Source: Candidatus Paceibacterota bacterium
Lineage (GTDB): Bacteria; Verrucomicrobiota; Verrucomicrobiia; Limisphaerales; UBA8199
Assembly (NCBI GenBank): GCA_035452965.1
Contig: DAOTCE010000013.1
Span: 62,001-126,000 of the forward strand
DNA length: 64,000 nucleotides
Direction: 5' to 3'
A program made the translations under genes and the position numbers. Position 1 is the first letter of the stretch. Each line of letters begins with the position of its first letter. Under the pieces are notes generated by a model that saw only the letters and a program-made list of their open reading frames with translations, was not told the origin of the DNA and searched no databases. Positions 27,085 through 35,566 of the stretch are shown piece after piece.

Positions 27085-28113
27085 ATGACTGGCAAGCAAC
27101 GAGCACTCGCGGCTTTGCGGGGCCAGCGGGCCGATCGCGTGCCGGTGATTCCCATTGTCGGGCAGGCGGCTGCAAGCTTCTGCGGCGTTTCCATCCGCGA
27201 GCACGCGCACGACGCCCGCACGCTCGCCCGCTGCCAGGTCGAATGCGCGCGGCGATTCGGCTACGACGGGGTGTATATCGCCGCTGACACCTGGGTCAAC
27301 GCGGAGGCGGCGGGATTTCCGCGCGTGGAACATCCAGCGGACGCCCCGGCCTGCGGGCATGGCACGTGGATCGAGTCCGAGGAGCAGATTGAGGCGCTGG
27401 AGCTGCCGGACCCGAAGCGATCCGGGCGCTGGCCGCTCATGGTTGAGGCGGTCCGGCACGCCGTCGCGATGGCCGGCGATGAGCTGCTGATCATCGGCAA
27501 TTTTGACCAGTCGCCATTCGGCCTGGCCTGCCAGCTTCGCGGGATCAACCGTTTCCTGCTCGACATTGTGGAGAATCAGGAGCTGGCCCATCGGTTGCTG
27601 GATTACTGCACCCGGGCGGTGAGCCGATACGCGCTGGCCCTGGCCGAGGCGGGCGCTCATGTGCTCAACACCGGCGACTCCGCCGCCGGCGGCAGCCTGA
27701 TCGGCGCGCGGGCCTATGCCGAGTTCGCCTTTCCCTACGAGCGGAAGGTATTCGCGGCCGTCCGCGCGCGTTTCGACACGCCCATAACGCTGCACATTTG
27801 CGGAGACACGAGCACCTGCATTGACCGCATGATCGAAACCGGCGCCACTGGCATCGAGATTGACCATGCGATGGACCTTCGGCGTGTGCGGCAGGTCTGC
27901 CGCGAGCGCGTGACCGCGATTGGCAACGTCAACCCGGTTGACACCCTTCTCGGCGGCACTCCCGATTCGGTCAGGGCCGCCTGCCGCGCCTGCCTCGAGG
28001 CCTTTGCCGGCTCGAATCGGTTCATCCTCGCCACCGGCTGCGCGATTTCGCCTTTGACCCCGCCGGCCAACTTGACGGCAATGGCGGAAGCGGCGCTGGA
28101 AGGGCTTGGTTAA
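27085..28113 (+). CDS. Uroporphyrinogen decarboxylase family protein, MtaA/CmuA-like methyltransferase
   Basis: 342 residues with the URO-D fold. It starts MTGKQRALAALRGQRADRVP, the usual N-terminus for the family. The zinc-site pattern of cobamide methyltransferases is visible: H237-x-C239 in ITLHICGDTS and C319 in LATGCAIS. Genuine HemE enzymes lack this His-Cys-Cys set, so a corrinoid:thiol methyltransferase-type role (MtaA, MtbA or CmuA relatives) fits better than haem synthesis. These enzymes move a methyl group between a corrinoid protein and a thiol such as coenzyme M. No corrinoid protein or partner methyltransferase lies in this window, so the substrate is unknown. The TAA stop overlaps the start of a family D repeat. 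Confidence 0.82.
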   Translation: MTGKQRALAALRGQRADRVPVIPIVGQAAASFCGVSIREHAHDARTLARCQVECARRFGYDGVYIAADTWVNAEAAGFPRVEHPADAPACGHGTWIESEEQIEALELPDPKRSGRWPLMVEAVRHAVAMAGDELLIIGNFDQSPFGLACQLRGINRFLLDIVENQELAHRLLDYCTRAVSRYALALAEAGAHVLNTGDSAAGGSLIGARAYAEFAFPYERKVFAAVRARFDTPITLHICGDTSTCIDRMIETGATGIEIDHAMDLRRVRQVCRERVTAIGNVNPVDTLLGGTPDSVRAACRACLEAFAGSNRFILATGCAISPLTPPANLTAMAEAALEGLG

Positions 28114-28201
28114 TCCTGCAGGCGCGAATAGTGGCTCGCGCTGCATTCGTGCTTGCTGATCCAGTTAGCGCCGACTGACGTCGGCGGCTACACAGTTCTT
28201 G
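28110..28201 (+). repeat. Family D dispersed repeat
   Basis: Starts TTAATCCTGCAGGCGCGAAT, overlapping the stop codon of the upstream gene, and ends in a GCCGAC-TGAC-GTCGGC hairpin followed by GGCTAC. A second copy with the same order of blocks is at 33757-33850, again just after a gene. Confidence 0.65.
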
Positions 28202-28254
28202 AAGACGATGGGGGTCTTCGCTCCCCCCGCCCGCGCACCAACTCTGTACAGCAC

Positions 28255-28280
28255 AAGGGCCGCCAGCGATGGCGGCCCTT
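28255..28280. terminator. Stem-loop between convergent genes
   Basis: A perfect 11-base stem, AAGGGCCGCCA with TGGCGGCCCTT, closed by the 4-base loop GCGA (a GNRA loop in plus-strand RNA). It lies 23 bases beyond the stop of the minus-strand PEP-CTERM gene and about 140 bases beyond the stop of the plus-strand methyltransferase-like gene. No long U-tract follows on either strand, so it may stabilise mRNA ends rather than act as a classic terminator. Confidence 0.55.
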
Positions 28281-28303
28281 GGCAGCTTAGAACAAACTAA
28301 CAA

Positions 28304-29101
28304 TCAGGCCGAACGACGGCGGGCGATCCACAGAAGCCCGACGCCACCGAGCAGGCTCAGAGCGAGAGTGGAGGGCTCAGGCACCGTGACAACGCTAAAG
28401 TTATCTGTAGCTGAACCGGCTGTAGTCGTGCTAACTGCCCCACCGATTACCGCGTAGGTTAGGCTATAGCTGTTAATGTTCCCAATGCTGCCTGCCAACA
28501 CGGTATCCACGTAGAACTCCAATCTTGTCTTTCCAGCATTCAAAGGATCCGCCATTCCCAAGACCTGCATGTCGTGCCACGCCCCCGTGCCGCGAGGAGC
28601 GCCTGTCAGGGTAAACCAGCCCCCCCCTGCCGTCCCGGTGGTCACGGCGCCGTCGGCAAAAACCGCCCCGGTTATGGCTGAATAGCGTCCCATGTAATGA
28701 CCAGCCGTACCGGTGTTATACACGCCAATCGCCAGCGCGGTCTCCAACCCGACTCCCCACGCGCCAGTGTAAGCGTAGAGGCCATTGAAATCGCGCGACC
28801 CTCCAGCATCAAAAAAGTCAAAACTCCAATTCAGCAGATTTGCCTGCACTCCCATGCCGGCAGATCTTCCTACACGTGACGCTGCTGTGGTAGTTTGCTT
28901 CACGACGTTTGGAGATGAGACCGCAGCCGGGGTGCCTGAACTGTCGAGCAGCATCTCGGTTCCCGAGAGGGCCTGATTCCAAACGGCTGTCAAAGCCGCC
29001 TGGTTAGCGTAAGAGTCAAAGTTGTCGATGAAGTCTGCTCGGACGGTGAGGGTTAGTGCCGCACTGATCGCCCCGACTGCCAGAAGAGTTTTGCTTTTCA
29101 T
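28304..29101 (-). CDS. PEP-CTERM sorting domain protein
   Basis: 265 residues from ATG 29101 (the frame opens at 29215, but the signal peptide KSKTLLAVGAISAALTLTVR starts here). The mature part begins FIDNFDSYAN and is a beta-rich lectin-like domain (LEFYVDTVLAGSI). It ends with the sorting signal VPEPSTLALSLLGGVGLLWI followed by ARRRSA: a PEP motif, a membrane helix and a basic tail. Such proteins are cut and anchored by an exosortase; one is encoded at 46533-47537. They are usually co-produced with exopolysaccharide. The ligand is unknown. An 8-T/8-G tract lies about 90 bases upstream of the start. Confidence 0.92.
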   Translation of the reverse strand: MKSKTLLAVGAISAALTLTVRADFIDNFDSYANQAALTAVWNQALSGTEMLLDSSGTPAAVSSPNVVKQTTTAASRVGRSAGMGVQANLLNWSFDFFDAGGSRDFNGLYAYTGAWGVGLETALAIGVYNTGTAGHYMGRYSAITGAVFADGAVTTGTAGGGWFTLTGAPRGTGAWHDMQVLGMADPLNAGKTRLEFYVDTVLAGSIGNINSYSLTYAVIGGAVSTTTAGSATDNFSVVTVPEPSTLALSLLGGVGLLWIARRRSA

Positions 29102-29939
29102 AGTGGTAGTTAACAAAGTTGCCTGTGATAATTGTTCTGTCGCGCCTAGATTTGCGGATTTTGCACAAGCTGTCAACAGTTTTCTTAAACTTTTTTTTGG
29201 GGGGGGCTGTGTCACATTTCTGAGGGAAATGGCCTATTGCCAGGGGGGAGGCGGGCGTTTTTGCGATCCCAAACAACTTTGGAATGCTAACGCAGTCAGA
29301 GTTCGCGGCTACGCTCGGTTTCCAATCAAGAGGTTGGGCAACGTGGCCCTGCATCGCCACTGCCATTGCTACTACTGCCGCCTGCAAGTCACCCAAGGCC
29401 GGAGGGCCAGCTTGCAAGCGGCTTGGAGCCGCAATCCATCAATACAATCCCCAATTCCTGGACCGAGCAGCCGCCCCGGTGCGACAACGCTGTGACGCCC
29501 GTTATAGCCCGGTGTGGTTCCCATGGGGCCCGACCCCCATGGGAACCACACCGTAATCCCGCCGGATTGGCACCGTCCCATCGCCGTAGTCGGTTTGGGC
29601 GCGGGGCGGCTAAAGCCTGGGGAAGGGGCGGCAGTCGGGGGGGCGTGACCGGATACACCCGTCTTGCAGCGCAAGTCTCGAGTCCACCTGCCCGGGAAGA
29701 CGAATCTAATCGATACTGGCCAGGTTGCGTTCTGTGCTATGGGCACGCTATACGTTTGTGGATTTGCGGCATCACGCACTGGGAAGATGCTTCAGCACCA
29801 TTGCATCCCTCCACATACCAATCCCTCAAAGTCGCCCGGCAGTCAGCTTGCGGATGGCAGCCTCGATTTACGCCCGACTAATCGGTTCTGTCGGCATCGG
29901 CATTGATTAAAGGGGGGAGGATCACCTACGCTTGCCGGG
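29102..29939. other. Intergenic region with homopolymer tract and strong palindrome
   Basis: About 840 bases between divergent genes. It contains T8G8 at 29191-29206 and a perfect 19-base-arm palindrome at 29510-29553. Short open frames such as 29366-29881 have repeat-derived, low-quality translations, and I do not accept them as genes. The last 30 bases carry AGGGGGGAGG at about 29910-29920, a strong purine tract upstream of the TPR protein gene. Confidence 0.5.
29510..29553. repeat. Family B perfect palindrome
   Basis: Two 19-base arms, CGGTGTGGTTCCCATGGGG and its exact complement, around a 6-base loop. A longer, closely similar palindrome is at 51103-51150. The perfect arms suggest recent activity or selection for the hairpin. 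Confidence 0.8.
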
Positions 29940-32600
29940 GTGTTAATGAACTTTGACTGGAAGAGTCGCGTGCCGCTGCTCATTGGCTCGCTGCTGGTGC
30001 TGTTGACGCTTGCCGCTTATTGGCCGGCCCTCAACTGCGGTTTCATCAATTACGATGACCATCAGTATGTCGTCGGCAACCCCCGCGTTCATACCGGCTT
30101 GAGCCTCGAGAACTGCCGGTGGGCCTTCAACATCGGCTATGCGTCCAACTGGCACCCGCTGACCTGGCTGTCCCACATGGCGGATTGCCAGCTCTTTGGA
30201 TTGGATCCGCGTGGGCATCATCTCATGAATCTGATCTTCCACCTGGCCAACACGCTTCTGCTGTTTGGCGTGTTGTGCCGGATGACCAGGGCGGTTTGGC
30301 CGAGTGCGATGGTGGCCGCTTTGTTCGCGTGGCATCCGGCCCACGTCGAATCGGTCGCCTGGGTGGCCGAGCGCAAGGATCTGCTGAGCACCTTCTTTTT
30401 CCTCCTCACACTTGGCGCCTACTACGCTTACGCGCAGCGATCCGCAGTCGGCGGTCCAAAGTCCAGGGTCTGGTATGGGACGGCCCTGTTGCTCTTCGTG
30501 CTCGGCCTGATGAGCAAGCCTATGCTCGTGACCCTGCCGTTCGTCCTGTTGCTGCTCGACTACTGGCCGCTGAATCGGTGCGCGCCGGCCGAGAAGGACC
30601 CGATGCATAAACCGTTCCTCCGGCTGCTTCCGGAGAAGCTCCCCTTCTTCGCGCTGGCCGCGGCTTCATGCGTGGTAACGCTGATCGCGCAGAAACGCGG
30701 GGGAGCGGTGGTGCCTATGGAAGTCATTTCCCTCGACGCGCGCGGATGGAATGCGGTGGTTTCCTACCTGCGCTACGTCGGCAAGCTGTTCTGGCCGCAC
30801 GATTTGGCGGTGATTTATCCCTACGTTTACGGATGGCCCGGGTGGCTGATCGGGCTGGCGGTGGTCTTTTTGCTCGGGGCAAGCTGGCTGGCGATCTTGC
30901 TTCGGCGCTCAGCGCCCTATTTACCCGTCGGCTGGTTTTGGTTCCTGGGAGCGCTGGTACCCGTGATTGGGCTGGTTCAGGTGGGGGAGCAGGCGATGGC
31001 GGACCGCTATACCTACATTCCCTCTATCGGCCTGTTTATGGTGGTTTGCTGGGCCGTGCCTCAGTTGCCCGGTTCCTGGCCGCTGCGCAGGCCGGCCCTG
31101 GTGATGTGTGCCATGATGGCGCTGGCCGCGTGCGCCACGGCGACGCGCCTGCAGTTGCAGCACTGGCGAACTGGCGTCGCCCTGTTCGAGCATGCGCTTG
31201 CCGTAACGCAGAGGAATCCCATAGCTCATGCCACGCTGGGGCTCGCTCTGATGGATGAGGGAAAACTCGAAGATGCCGTCGCGCAGTATGAGGCCGCTCT
31301 GCAAATCAGCCCAAACTACTCGCTGGCTCATAACAACATGGGGGTGGCGCTGGCGCGCTTGGGGCGCTTTGACCAAGCAATAGTCCATTATCGGACCGCC
31401 CTCCAGTTCAACCCAAGGGACCCCGAAGCGCACTTCAATCTGGCCACCGCCTTCAACCCCAGCTATGTGGACACCTACACGCAGGAAGAGTATTCCGGCG
31501 ATCACCGGACAGATGCCCAGCAAGCCCGGGAACACTACCAAACCGCGCTGGCTCTCAACCCTGGATTAACCAAAGCCTACGTCAACTGGGGGAACCTGGA
31601 GCTGGCGGTGGGAAATCCCCAATCGGCCATCCGCCACTACCAGGATGCGCTCCTAATCGACCCCCTCACCCCTCTGGCCCATCTCAACCTGGGGAATGCG
31701 CTGGCGAAAACGGGTGCGACCAACGAGGCCATTAGCGCCTACACGAGAGCCGTTGAAATTGAGCCGGGTGATGCTCTAACTCGGCTTCGTCTGGCGAATC
31801 TGCTGGCTAGCCAAGCCGAGTTTGAAAAAGCAATCCCGCATTATCAACAGGCAATCAGGCTCGACCCCGGCCACTTCGCAGCCTCCTCCAACCTGGGCAG
31901 CGCTCTGGCCAAGCTCGGGAGATATCAGGAAGCTGCGGCGTGCTTTGCCGAGGCCATCCGAATTCAGCCGGGCTACGCGGATGCGCACGTGAACATGGCA
32001 AAGCTGCTGGCAGAGCAGGGAGACCTGGACGGAGCGCTCAAGGGGTGCTTCGAGGCGCTACGGCTCCGGCCGAACAACCCGGAGCTTCACCGGCAGGCGG
32101 CGCTTTGGCTGTCGCAACAAGGCAAGCTGCAGGAGGCGGCCGGCCAGTTCGCCGCAGTGGCAAAGCTCACGCCTGCAGCGCCAGGCGCGCATTATGACCT
32201 TGGCGTGGCCCTGGTCAAACTCGGCAAGAGCGAGCAGGCCGTTAAGCACTTCAAAGAAGCGTTGCGCCTGAAGCCTTCCTGGGTGCAGGCCATAAATAAC
32301 CTGGCGTGGATTCTGGCCACGCACGAGAAGGAGCAAGTCCGCAACGGACCGGAAGCCGTAAGTCTCGCCACCCGGGCTTGTGTGCTCAGCAGCTACAACG
32401 ACGCGCGCGTGATGGGGACGTTAGCCGCGGCTTACGCCGAGGCGGGCCGGTTTCCCGAAGCGGTGGCGGCCGCCGAGCAAACTTGCGAACTGGCTCTGGC
32501 CGCGGGTGACCAGGGTCTCGCCGAGAAGACCCGGGCGCGCCTCAAGCTCTACCAGGCCGGCAGGTCCTGTCGCGAAACCGGCTCCCCCGCCGCCCAGTGA
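29940..32600 (+). CDS. TMTC-like polytopic membrane protein with TPR repeats
   Basis: 886 residues from GTG 29940 (ATG 29946 is equally possible). The first ~400 residues hold about ten hydrophobic segments. The first periplasmic loop contains NYDDHQYVVGNP, an acidic motif at the place where GT-C glycosyltransferases bind metal and lipid-linked sugar. HPAHVESVAWVAERKDLLS follows, as in the eukaryotic TMTC O-mannosyltransferases and many Verrucomicrobial relatives. The C-terminal half is about eleven tetratricopeptide repeats (NPIAHATLGLALMDEGKLED; AHLNLGNALAKTGATNEAIS). A role in glycosylating exported proteins is likely from family knowledge; acceptor and donor are unknown. The gene stands alone on this strand. 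Confidence 0.85.
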   Translation: MLMNFDWKSRVPLLIGSLLVLLTLAAYWPALNCGFINYDDHQYVVGNPRVHTGLSLENCRWAFNIGYASNWHPLTWLSHMADCQLFGLDPRGHHLMNLIFHLANTLLLFGVLCRMTRAVWPSAMVAALFAWHPAHVESVAWVAERKDLLSTFFFLLTLGAYYAYAQRSAVGGPKSRVWYGTALLLFVLGLMSKPMLVTLPFVLLLLDYWPLNRCAPAEKDPMHKPFLRLLPEKLPFFALAAASCVVTLIAQKRGGAVVPMEVISLDARGWNAVVSYLRYVGKLFWPHDLAVIYPYVYGWPGWLIGLAVVFLLGASWLAILLRRSAPYLPVGWFWFLGALVPVIGLVQVGEQAMADRYTYIPSIGLFMVVCWAVPQLPGSWPLRRPALVMCAMMALAACATATRLQLQHWRTGVALFEHALAVTQRNPIAHATLGLALMDEGKLEDAVAQYEAALQISPNYSLAHNNMGVALARLGRFDQAIVHYRTALQFNPRDPEAHFNLATAFNPSYVDTYTQEEYSGDHRTDAQQAREHYQTALALNPGLTKAYVNWGNLELAVGNPQSAIRHYQDALLIDPLTPLAHLNLGNALAKTGATNEAISAYTRAVEIEPGDALTRLRLANLLASQAEFEKAIPHYQQAIRLDPGHFAASSNLGSALAKLGRYQEAAACFAEAIRIQPGYADAHVNMAKLLAEQGDLDGALKGCFEALRLRPNNPELHRQAALWLSQQGKLQEAAGQFAAVAKLTPAAPGAHYDLGVALVKLGKSEQAVKHFKEALRLKPSWVQAINNLAWILATHEKEQVRNGPEAVSLATRACVLSSYNDARVMGTLAAAYAEAGRFPEAVAAAEQTCELALAAGDQGLAEKTRARLKLYQAGRSCRETGSPAAQ

Positions 32601-32628
32601 GCCGAGAGCGGGTGGCGGGGAAGCCTCC

Positions 32629-33426
32629 TCATGCTACACGCCGCCTGGCCTGCCGGAGCGCCACCAGACAGCCGCCGAGCGCGCACAGCAGAGTCGCCGA
32701 CGGTTCCGGAACCGTCACGGAGATGCCGTCATACCACACATCTTCCCTGAAGGTTCCCGCGCCGTAGCCCATCGTGATCGTATCCCAGCTCCCGGCGGTG
32801 GCGCCTGTAATCGTCCGGCCCAGGACGTCGTCCACGTAAAAGTTGATGGTCGTTTCGTCGGCCAGTCGTTGGATGGTGAACTTGTGCCAGCCCACCGAGC
32901 GATCGGGCGCGCCTGGGGCGCTCAGGTTGAAGTAGCCGTTCGCCGAGCCGAAAGTGACGCGCCCCTGGTATTTCGTGGCGTCGTAAACGTCGCCGGGGAG
33001 CGTCACAGTCGTGTATTTGCCAATGGCCAAGAGTTGGGTCAGGGAGCCATCCGGAGTGGTGCCGCCGTTGGGCAGGCCCGTGCCGCTGTAGCTCAGCGCC
33101 TGCACGTGCCACCGGGAGTTTGAAAACCCAGTGTCGTAAATGTAGGCGGTGAACCAACTGGCACCCGAAACCTCCGGGCCGCCATTGTCCTCAAGCAGGT
33201 TGTGATGCATGCGATCCCCTTGCGAGTCGGCATAGGCACTGTAGATGCCCCCGGGAGGGTCGGCATTGGGGCCGACGGCTATCGTCATCGGGCCGCCGGT
33301 CGTGGCAGTCCAGTTGTTCAGCGTGCCGGACTCGAAGTCGTCGTGGAAGACGGACCTTTGTGCTGTGGCGCACTGTGTGCAGAGGACTACAGAGAATCCA
33401 ATCTTCAGAAGTACGGTATGTTTCAT
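32629..33426 (-). CDS. PEP-CTERM sorting domain protein
   Basis: 265 residues with a signal peptide (KHTVLLKIGFSVVLCTQCAT, then AQ). The mature domain starts VFHDDFESGTLNNW, with WHVQALSY and INFYVDDVLGRTI, and looks like a concanavalin/LamG-type beta-sandwich. It shares this outline with the PEP-CTERM protein at 28304-29101, where the FYVD block also recurs. The C-terminal signal is VPEPSATLLCALGGCLVALR then QARRRVA: a PEP motif, a membrane segment and a basic end. It should be processed by the exosortase of this genome. Its stop is 28 bases from the stop of the convergent TPR protein gene. No ligand can be named. Confidence 0.92.
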   Translation of the reverse strand: MKHTVLLKIGFSVVLCTQCATAQRSVFHDDFESGTLNNWTATTGGPMTIAVGPNADPPGGIYSAYADSQGDRMHHNLLEDNGGPEVSGASWFTAYIYDTGFSNSRWHVQALSYSGTGLPNGGTTPDGSLTQLLAIGKYTTVTLPGDVYDATKYQGRVTFGSANGYFNLSAPGAPDRSVGWHKFTIQRLADETTINFYVDDVLGRTITGATAGSWDTITMGYGAGTFREDVWYDGISVTVPEPSATLLCALGGCLVALRQARRRVA

Positions 33427-33551
33427 AGTTTTCCAAAACCGTTTTGGAGGTGACCGTGGAAAGCTGGAAAGACCCCTGGCTTACGTCAATCAGAATGTCT
33501 CCTTTGAATTCTCTCCTTGGGGGGGCCATCACATAAGCTCATGTGAGGCCC

Positions 33552-33584
33552 CGGAGTTTCCCACAGGACGGTCCCTGGACGGCC
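33552..33584 (+). repeat. Family F dispersed motif
   Basis: GGAGTTTCCCACAGGACGGT followed by CCCTGGACGGCC; the copy at 51520-51551 differs at about three positions. Confidence 0.6.
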
Positions 33585-33681
33585 GGGAGGCGGCAAAGGA
33601 GACGGCCTGCACGGGGAGGCCGGTTCGCCGCCAGGTCGGATTAGCGGACACGGGCAGGGTGCTTTGCTAGCCCCCGTGGGT

Positions 33682-33702
33682 ATCGGGGACTCCTGATGAG
33701 CG
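33682..33702 (+). repeat. Family E short dispersed motif
   Basis: ATCGGGGACTCCTGATGAGC, the third copy of the GGGGACTCCTGA motif in this window. Confidence 0.45.
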
Positions 33703-33756
33703 AACCCCGCCGCACCCGACCCGTCAGATCACCGTCTTTCGGCTAGCGGGCTTCAG

Positions 33757-33850
33757 TTAATCTTGCAGCCGCGAACGTTAGCTCGCGCCAGATCGTCTCC
33801 TGCCCATCCAGTGTGCGCCGACTGACGTCGGCGGCTACGCCATTCCTGAA
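33757..33850 (+). repeat. Family D dispersed repeat
   Basis: Starts TTAATCTTGCAGCCGCGAAC and ends with the GCCGAC-TGAC-GTCGGC hairpin and GGCTAC. The block order is the same as at 28110-28201, with a less conserved middle. It lies immediately downstream of the minus-strand glycosyltransferase gene. Confidence 0.65.
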
Positions 33851-33856
33851 TGCGCT

Positions 33857-35566
33857 CTAAAGCCGACGCCGGAAGATGTAAATGGCTTCCCGTTCCCGGT
33901 CGAAGTTCTCTATGGGCTTGAAGCTTCGCCAGAAGAGCTCCGGGCGGTAAACGCACATCCAGAACTGGTCCAGCGTCGCGACTTGCTGATACGAGAGGCT
34001 GGGGTTCCAACCGCGGATTGCGGTCATTGCCCGGCCTGCGAATGGGCCAAAGCCGACAATGAACTCCGGCGGCTCAGCCAGTTTGAAATGAATGGGCGCC
34101 AGGTTGGCGAACTGGCCCCGCGGCGGGCTGTCGAGCTGCCAGGCGTAGATCGGCTTGGGCGCGTGGAACATGAGCGGATACATCATGAAGGCGGGCTCAA
34201 CGAGCACGGACTGGAACTCGCGCACATTCGCGTTGATCCAGGCGGCGGCGGCCATGAACGGATCACCGGGGGGGTGCCGCAGTTCGCCGGCATACGCCGC
34301 GAGGCTGGAGCGCAAACCACCCGGTAGCCAGGGACCGCCATGGAGCAGGTTCGTGCCGAAAGCGGCCAGGGCCAAGGGCAGCGCCAGCCAGCGCGCTTTG
34401 GCGGTCGCCGCCCGGATCGCCAGGACCCCGATGGCAATGCAGAGCGGGATGACGGGAGCGATATACCGGACGTCGGCCACCCGCGTGGATTCATCAACAG
34501 GCTGCGGCGAGAGCAAAGTTTCCAGAGCTACGAACGCCAGCAACCCCAGCGTCGCTCGCCGCAGCCATTCACCGCGAGGCAGCAAGGCCAGCACAGCCCC
34601 GGCCAGCAGCAGGAGGCCCACGCCGAATTCACACGTGTTCAAGTCCCGAAAGTTCCACCAGAACAACTTCAGCCGGTGGAGGGGGAGTGTGGTCGAATAG
34701 GCGGAACTGATACCGGTTTGGAAGGGATTCCATACGATGGCGATCATGCCGCAAATCAGTATTTGGGGGGCAAGCAGGACCAGCCAGTCGCTTGATTTCA
34801 GCGGCTGCCGTCGCCTGCCCCAGACCAGGTAGTCGAGCGCCAGGCATCCGTAGAGCACAACGTAGTTCAAGTAGTTCGCGGCAAACAAGACGCAAGACCA
34901 CAACGCCAGCCACCAAAGGCTGGCCCGTCGGCCGTCCCGGCGAAGATAAAGGAAAGCAATTACCACGGAGGCCAGGATGGCCACGGCATAATACCGGCAC
35001 TGTCTGGCGTAGAGGAACAAGGAGACGTTCCCGATCAGCGCCAGCGAGGCAGTTGTCCACGTCCACCAATCCGTGTCTGTTTTATACAACCACCACAATA
35101 TCAGACTCACACACGCCAAGCCGCACAGGGCAAAGGGCAGCCGAGCCGCCCACGGCCCTTTGCCAAATAAGGCAAAGGACGCCGCCGTCAGGTAAGCCGG
35201 CAAGGGCGGTGTGGAGCGGTCGTGCAGGCCGCGCAAGCATAATCCGCCCCGATAAGCAGCCAGGTTGTGCCCCACCATCGCTGTCGTGTCACCCGTGGCG
35301 AGAATGCCCTCGGCGCTGAGCGCGGTCAGCGCCTCATCATCCCACAACGCGTAATGCCCCAGCCGAGCAAACAGCAGCAAGCCGGCGGCAGCCAGAACGA
35401 CCGCCGACAGCACCGCGCGTGCGCCCCGCTCACTCACGGCCAGCTTGAGAACAGCCCAGTGCACCGGGCGAAGGGAAATCAGGACCTGAGCCTTGTCAAG
35501 CTGGAACCAAGGCGGCACCAGCCAGCCAGCCCAAGGCAGGCGAGTAACGAGAGCGCCGATACCCAC
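33857..35566 (-). CDS. GT-C family membrane glycosyltransferase (GT39/ArnT-like)
   Basis: Up to 569 residues with about eleven membrane helices. The first external loop contains YALWDDEALTALSAEG, the acidic pair that binds metal and polyprenyl-phosphate sugar in GT39/GT83 enzymes. HDRSTPPLPAYL follows, another typical block. Such proteins move a sugar from a lipid carrier to lipid, protein or polysaccharide on the outer face of the membrane. From ATG 35566 the frame would overlap the upstream YfhO gene by 88 bases. GTG 35437, right before the first helix (RAVLSAVVLAAAGLLLFARL), would remove the overlap and may be the true start. The pair is probably co-transcribed. Acceptor and donor are unknown. 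Confidence 0.82.
   Translation of the reverse strand: MGIGALVTRLPWAGWLVPPWFQLDKAQVLISLRPVHWAVLKLAVSERGARAVLSAVVLAAAGLLLFARLGHYALWDDEALTALSAEGILATGDTTAMVGHNLAAYRGGLCLRGLHDRSTPPLPAYLTAASFALFGKGPWAARLPFALCGLACVSLILWWLYKTDTDWWTWTTASLALIGNVSLFLYARQCRYYAVAILASVVIAFLYLRRDGRRASLWWLALWSCVLFAANYLNYVVLYGCLALDYLVWGRRRQPLKSSDWLVLLAPQILICGMIAIVWNPFQTGISSAYSTTLPLHRLKLFWWNFRDLNTCEFGVGLLLLAGAVLALLPRGEWLRRATLGLLAFVALETLLSPQPVDESTRVADVRYIAPVIPLCIAIGVLAIRAATAKARWLALPLALAAFGTNLLHGGPWLPGGLRSSLAAYAGELRHPPGDPFMAAAAWINANVREFQSVLVEPAFMMYPLMFHAPKPIYAWQLDSPPRGQFANLAPIHFKLAEPPEFIVGFGPFAGRAMTAIRGWNPSLSYQQVATLDQFWMCVYRPELFWRSFKPIENFDREREAIYIFRRRL

Larger units (their letters stand above)
33427..33856. other. Intergenic region with three repeat families
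   Basis: 430 bases upstream of the PEP-CTERM gene and downstream of the glycosyltransferase gene. It contains a family F motif (33552-33584), a family E motif (33682-33702) and a family D repeat (33757-33850). No gene was seen. Confidence 0.55.

Noticed and set aside
29366..29881. 171-residue open frame in the intergenic region
   Set aside because: It reads through the perfect palindrome and has no domain, signal or compositional sign of a protein.
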